Made by a program: the position numbers and the translations under genes. Below are positions 58,851 to 64,000 of a stretch of 64,000 bases of DNA, piece after piece (position 1 is the first letter of the stretch; each line of letters opens with the position of its first letter). The DNA comes from Mesostigma viride. Lineage: Eukaryota > Streptophyta > Mesostigmatophyceae > Mesostigmatales > Mesostigmataceae. The notes below the pieces were generated by a model. That model was not told where the DNA came from, did not search any database, and saw only the letters and a list, made by a program, of their open reading frames with translations. The stretch is from positions 2,249,769 to 2,313,768 of the forward strand of contig RPFO01000246.1 of assembly GCA_009746045.1 (NCBI GenBank). The letters run 5' to 3'.

Positions 58851-61800
58851 TCAGGAGCCCACGATTGTCTGGCCTTGGAGGGGTGATGGCAGCAGCAAGC
58901 GCATGTCACCTCCCATGCCCCCACAGTTGTCAAGGGTTGAAGATGACCGCTTGTTGAACGACAGCATAACCTGCACTCGGGGGTGGCACACAGGGTTGTT
59001 GCACAAAACAGCTACTTAAGGATGGGGCAACTAAACTGACACGGACTAGAAAAAGGAGCACTCACTAGCAATAGATTGATGGCCAGGCACATGTGTGATC
59101 CTTCACTGGCATCATTCGCTGTAGAGAGGCTTGCTAGCTTGACGGCAATGGTTGGCAGGCTCCAAACGCATGCACGCACGGGCATTAACCAATAACCCCA
59201 AGGGATACCAACCACTACAAGGTGCATATACGACAGGAATCTCCGCGCAACAGAAGGCTAATTCGACAGGTATCTCCGCGTAACGGAAGGCTAATAAGAC
59301 AGGTATCTACGCGTAACGAAAGGCTAATAAGACAGGTATCTACGCGTAACGGAAGGCTAATAAGACAGGTATCTCCACGTAACAGAAGGCTAATAAGACA
59401 GGTATCTACGCGTAACAGAAGGCTAATAAGACATGTATCTCCGCGTAACAGAGGGCTATCTCCTGACACCCCCAAGGCTGCTTCACCATTCATCAGTCAA
59501 ACGCCTCGCCACTTATCGGGCATGCCCCACCATGGCGTGCAGCAGCACCAGGAAACATTCCTAAACCTATGTTGAAGATACCTAACCTCACCCCAATGTT
59601 AAACATGGGTGCATTAGTGTACAACTCACCATGATGTGCAGCAGCATCCAGACACAAACCACCATGACATGCAGCAGCATCCAGGCACAACCCACCATCA
59701 CGTGCAGCAGCATCCGGGCACAACCCACCATCACGTGCAGCAGCATCCAGACACAACCCACCACGATGTGCAGCAGCATCCAGGCACAACTCACCATGAC
59801 GTGCAGCAGCATCCAGGCACAACCCACCATCACGTGCAGCAGCATCCAGACACAACCCACCATGACGTGCAGCAGCATCCAGGCACAACTCACCATGACG
59901 TGCAGCAGCATCCAGACACAACCCACAATGACATGCAGCAGGATCCAGACACAACCCACCATCAAGTGCAGCAGCATCCAGGCACAACCCACCATCGCAT
60001 GCACCATGACGTGCAGCAGCATCCAGGCACAACCCACCATCACATGCAGCAGCACGAGATACACCAGGAGCAGCGCGCTTCGGCTGGATATGCGGCCCCG
60101 CAGCATCGCGCCCACACCCCCTGATGCCGATGACGACGACGATGATGTCAGCGACGCCAGCTCTGTGTTGGCCATGAGGCCGCGCTGGAGAGACTCGGCG
60201 CCGCTCCATAAATAGCCCAGCCAGTCGGCGAGCACGCCTAACAAGCCTTGCTGCGGCTGGTGCCACCGGCCCAGAACGCCGAAACTGGCGTCTGACCCCG
60301 TCCCGCGCTGCGCCCCTTTTGGCAGCAGCTCCTTAAGGCCCCGCTTGGTGGCGGACGCGATAGCAAGGCCGACCGACTGGGGTGAGGGGATAGCGGCACA
60401 CGGGAGCGAGACACAGATGTCAGACATCGGGCGATGCAAACGACTAGGAAGACAGTTACAAGGAAAGAACATGAAGTTGATGGTGAGGCAAGGCTCCTTG
60501 ACAGCTCGTTAATGTCACACCCGCGCTTGGGGACGAAACCAGCATTTTTAATGTACCTTCCGACCCAATTCTTCAAGTCCCGTTCACGCTCATGGGGGTC
60601 TGAACACCAACCGTTGGGCCCGTCCATTCACGCGTGATGGACCGTGTTCCCCGATTCCCAATCGGAGCCGGCGCAGCGCCCGCGTTTTGGCCGGGCAAGA
60701 CCAATGTCGGCTTGTCCCTTACCTCGGTCGTGGACAAGGTAGGAATAAGGAAAATAGGTGTGAATCCTGAAAACGGCCCAGGCCGTACCAACGCATGGTA
60801 CCGACATCCGTAGCCAACCGTACCCATTCCGTCACACGGCCTGTAGTATTACGGGTGAGTTGAAAGTAATTGGAAACGCTGCCTACGGGTAAGTTGAAAG
60901 TAATTGGAAACGCTGCCTGCAATTGGTCGGGACAGAAATGTTTTGCAACGAAAGCCACCCCAAACAAATTGGGACACGTGGCACCAGACACCTTAGAAAA
61001 AACTAGGTTCCCGGCCATCAAGCGTGTATGTGACCTGGATTCTTTGGGTGAACTGCGAAATCCCGTTGCTGCACCGCATGCACAGAGTGAGTGAATGGAT
61101 GGTCTACGGGATCCTCGTATTCGTCATGTTTGCACCCAAACATCTGCCACGTGGCACCGGCGTTGCGCTAAGCCTTTGAAAGCCACGCCAGCATGAAAGG
61201 GACGGGCGCCAGTTGTCAGGACATCATGCATGTGAAAGGGATGGATGTGTCCTCCCAACCAATGCCAGTTCCGACAGAGAATGGTGCAGGAAGGGAAGCA
61301 ATCGGGCCAGTAACTGCAGATCGACGATGACCCCCCCCAAGGATGAATTAATAAACACGTAGACTGACGAAGCACGGCGGTCGTGGCACAGCAAGGAGCA
61401 CCCAAGGAAGAAGCAGAAGCGTATTCACCAGGAGACAAGCAACAGCGACGCCAGTAGAATTTATGATCACAAAAGCACACAAACTACGAATTCTTCCTGG
61501 ACCCATGGATCTGGTGGATACCCACACGCGCCCTGCAACAACAATAAGATATAAACGAAAAAAGATAAGATATTAAAGATAAAAGATAAAAGATAAAAGA
61601 TGAAAGATAAAAGATAAAAGATAAAAGATGAAAGATGAACGATACCACCGCGTAAAAGATGTCAGCATCCATCTGCAGGGCCCCTAATTTCCCAGACCCC
61701 CGACCTCAGTGTCCCCTCTACCCCTCCCCAAAGCCCACCACACCGTTCCGGCTGCCCCTCCCCAGACCCCACCTCTGCGTTCCCGCTGCGCAGCTGTTCG

Positions 61801-62153
61801 TGCCAGGTCAGTCGCTCCTCGCGGACACCGTCCAGCCCCATGCCCTCGAGCACGTGCGCCCGGGGGGCCGACGCCGCTGCTGCCGCCTGCGCACGCTGCT
61901 GCGCCTGGTTGGCACAGGGGCGCGCAAGCATGCAGTCCACGCGGGGGGCAAGGGCACGCATGCATGCATGGAGTAAGTGCGGGATCAGGTAAGCGTTTGC
62001 TTCTGATGCGTGAGGACTAACGTACGTGTACGTGTGTGTGTGTTGTCACTATAGTGTAGTACATTAGTGTGTCTGCATGTGCGCGCGCGTGTGCGTGTGT
62101 GCGTGAGTGCGCGTGCGCGCGCGCGCGCTTGTGTGTGTGTGTGTGTGTGTGTT

Positions 62154-62203
<50 letters not shown>

Positions 62204-62204
62204 T

Positions 62205-62252
<48 letters not shown>

Positions 62253-63543
62253 TGTGTGTTTGTGTGTGCTTGTCCAAGTCCAGTCTTGGACTGGCATGGC
62301 TTGGCCACCATCACACAAACATCTGCCGCTGTATCAGAAGCCCCAAAGCCAACGAGCAACCAAGCAGCCCTGCACAAGCTGTGCACGGTGACGCTGGGGG
62401 CAGCATCTGTGGTTGTTACGACGGGCACAAACGCTGGGGGCAGCATATGTGGTTGTTACGACGGGCACAAACGCTGGGGGCAGCATCTGTGGTTGTTACA
62501 ACGGGCACAAACGCTGGGGGCAGCATCTGTGGTTGTTACGACGGGCACAAACGCTGGGGGCAGCATCTGTGGTTGTTACGACGGGCACAAACGCTGGGGG
62601 CAGCATCTGTGGTTGTTGCGACGGGCACAAACGCTGGGGGCAGCATCTGTGGTGGTTACGACGGGCACAAACGCTGGGGGCAGCATCTGTGGTTGTTGCG
62701 ACGGGCACAAACGCTGGGGGCAGCATATGTGGTTGTTGCGGCGGGCACAAACGCTGGGGGCAGCATCTGTGGCTGTTACGACGGGCACAAACGCTGGGGG
62801 CAGCATCTGTGGTTGTTACGACGGGCACAAACGCTGGGGGCAGCATCTGTGGTTGTTACGACGGGCACAAACGCTGGGGGCAGCATCTGTGGTTGTTACG
62901 ATGGGCACAAACGCTGGGGGCAGCATCTGTGGTTGTTACAACGGGCACAAACGCTGGGGGCAGCATCTGTGGTTGTTGCGACGGGCACAAAGACCCGTCT
63001 CAAGTTGCAGCCATGACCGGCCTACTCCGCCCCTTTCCTCAACGTGTGGCACCCTGTCCAGAACAAAAGCAACGGATTCCCCAGAAGGAGGGTACCCCCA
63101 ATGCCGCTATCAAAAGTACCCACCAGTGGTGCTCACAGCTCCCCATCTTTAGCCCACAAACATGGACCATATTTAGCCCACAAACACGAACCATCTTTAG
63201 CCCATAAACGTGAACCATCTTAAGCCCACAAACATGGGCCATCTAAAACCCACAAACATCGACCACCATCACCCTATAAATATTGACCGACTTTGGCCCA
63301 CAAACACCACCCATCTCTAACCCATCACCATCAGCCACCTTAAACCCATCAACGTCACCCATGCAGTGCGTCCGCACCCACCTCCTGTGCCGCGGCCTCT
63401 GCCTTGTCCGCCCTCTTCCGCTGCTCCTCGGCGCGCTGCTCCGCTTCCGCCAGCCGCAACCGCAGGTCCGATGCCGCCTGATGCGCGCCCGCCAGCTCGT
63501 CGCCGGAAACAGATGTGTGCGACTGTGCCTGCAGCGCCAACAC
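58851..63543 (-). CDS. Unidentified multi-exon protein with N-terminal coiled coil
   Basis: Exons supported by splice signals and phase on the minus strand: 63382-63543 (54 codons, phase 0 at both ends; heptad-like [20 protein letters not shown]), 61773-61904 (44 codons; [20 protein letters not shown]), 60065-60376 (104 codons; [20 protein letters not shown], then [20 protein letters not shown]), 59066-59159 ([20 protein letters not shown], then MCLAINLLL), and a terminal exon 58851-58970 ([18 protein letters not shown], ending QTIVGS-stop). The 60065 and 59159 ends do not match in phase, so an exon or boundary is missing there. Upstream exons may lie beyond 63543, possibly including the MDATPVVCDVILEDELARSS frame at 63700-63907. 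I do not recognise the family. The first exon suggests a long coiled-coil protein, but no golgin, GRIP or kinesin domain is visible. Confidence 0.45.
59225..59465. repeat. 33-bp tandem repeat, about seven copies
   Basis: Core 'acaggtatctccgcgtaac' then 'gaaggctaataag'. A multiple of three, so an 11-residue repeat frame appears on each strand. It lies in a proposed intron of the coiled-coil gene. Confidence 0.85.
59625..60060. repeat. 33-bp tandem repeat, about 12-13 copies
   Basis: Core 'cacaacccaccatcacgtgc' then 'agcagcatccag'. Like the neighbouring array its unit is 33 bp, but the sequence is unrelated. It begins right after the donor of the exon ending at 60065 on the minus strand. Frames across it (for example [11 protein letters not shown] on minus) are repeat translations. 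Confidence 0.85.
60377..61556. other. Proposed intron; no recognised exon
   Basis: A minus frame around 60480-60627 gives [20 protein letters not shown], which looks protein-like but matches nothing I know. A 34-bp duplication ('agttgaaagtaattggaaac' then 'gctgcct') is at 60853-60920. Confidence 0.3.
61557..61650. repeat. (AAAGAT)n-type A/G-rich repeat
   Basis: Irregular 'aagataaaagatgaaagat' units on the plus strand; on the minus strand this is a T/C-rich tract. Confidence 0.75.
62030..62275. repeat. (TG)n microsatellite flanking a ~35-base T run
   Basis: Two (GT)n blocks with a poly-T stretch at about 62205-62239 between them. Intronic in the coiled-coil gene model. Confidence 0.9.
62390..62990. 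repeat. 40-bp minisatellite, 15 copies
   Basis: Unit: 'cagcatctgtggttgttacg' followed by 'acgggcacaaacgctggggg', with few differences between copies. It lies between the first two supported exons of the minus-strand gene, so it is intronic in that model. Confidence 0.9.
63120..63360. repeat. About 20-bp degenerate repeat ('cccacaaacatgaaccatct')
   Basis: About ten diverged units of the type 'agcccacaaacatggaccat' just downstream (minus sense) of the first supported exon. Confidence 0.6.
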
Positions 63544-63647
63544 CTGGCAACATAGTTGGGCAGGCGGGTGGGTGGATGCGCGAGCATGGTGGGTGAGCAC
63601 AAGGCACCAGTCGATACCTCGCGGAGGCCACCATCGGGACATGCACC

Positions 63648-63735
63648 CTCAAGACAACAGAACCACCAATACCTGCACCCTGCTTCAAGACAACAGCACT
63701 ACCGATACCTGCACCCTGCTTCGAGACAGAAGGCA
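63648..63735. repeat. 39-bp tandem repeat, two copies
   Basis: 'acctgcaccctgcttcaaga' plus 'caacag.accaccaat' repeated. The minus frame shows KQGAGIG twice. Confidence 0.6.
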
Positions 63736-63929
63736 TGGGGGCGACCGCACGTGGATGGCCCCATGCCGGTCCACAGCGCACACGACGAGTCACGGGACGC
63801 GTAGAGACGGGGGACATTGTGACTCCGCAAGCGGTGAGCTCTTCGTGACTGCTCCGGGCAAGCTCGTCTTCCAAGATAACATCACACACGACAGGCGTCG
63901 CATCCATGGCGCGAGGTCACCTGGCAACC

Positions 63930-64000
63930 CTCGACCCTCCCCCCTCCCCCCTCCCCCTCCCCCCCCCCTCCCCCCCCCCCTCCCCCTCCCTCCCCCTCCC
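63930..64000. repeat. C-rich (CCCTCC)n tract at the window end
   Basis: Almost pure C with scattered T, continuing past the window edge. Confidence 0.85.

Noticed and set aside
59636-60215. His/Gln-rich repeat proteins ([11 protein letters not shown] type)
   Set aside because: Translations of a 33-bp minisatellite that splice signals place in an intron on the other strand.
62067-63207. Cys/Val-rich proteins of 260-360 residues
   Set aside because: Translations of the (TG)n / poly-T tract and the 40-bp minisatellite.

Overview
This is a piece of a nuclear genome from a plastid-bearing eukaryote, most likely a green (chlorophyte-type) microalga. The reasons are spliced genes with GT-AG introns, a plant-type MEP-pathway enzyme (IspF) with a long N-terminal extension that looks like a plastid transit peptide, GC-rich coding exons, and TGTAA motifs (the green-algal polyadenylation signal) about 115-180 nt after three of the stop codons. 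I cannot name the species.

Layout. 1-163 is the end of a plus-strand gene cut by the window edge. 311-7419 is a mosaic of 5'-truncated retroelements, with a 1.69 kb TTAA-flanked (piggyBac-type) element lodged in an old ORF1. 7884-34050 is the genic core: ispF on the minus strand, a ~620 bp divergent intergenic region, then a ~23.6 kb plus-strand gene for an SPT7-like subunit of the SAGA transcription coactivator (bromodomain, very long disordered Gly/Ala/Pro region, Bromo_TP histone fold). Its introns are full of tandem arrays, including a 4.4 kb array of about 258 copies of a 17-bp unit, and a hAT-like element with an 8-bp target duplication. 34.9-58.3 kb is a second, denser transposon graveyard. 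It holds two LINE ORF1 families, LINE reverse-transcriptase tails, a YLDL/YDKR-type (Penelope-like) reverse-transcriptase pseudogene, a frameshifted GIY-YIG domain, an ORF1-only LINE, two enormous tetranucleotide arrays, and a three-level nest of DNA transposons. 58851-63543 is a minus-strand multi-exon gene for a coiled-coil protein that I do not recognise, again with minisatellites in its introns.

Functionally, ispF supplies plastid isoprenoid precursors and SPT7 acts in nuclear chromatin regulation; nothing suggests the two work together beyond sharing an intergenic region. The rest is dominated by mobile DNA. The most distinctive theme is tandem arrays that begin at, or contain, splice-site-like sequences inside the SPT7 introns, and retroelement 3' tails that have expanded into kilobase-scale TAAG arrays. 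All gene models here are read by eye from splice signals, reading phase and family resemblance. No transcript or database evidence was available.
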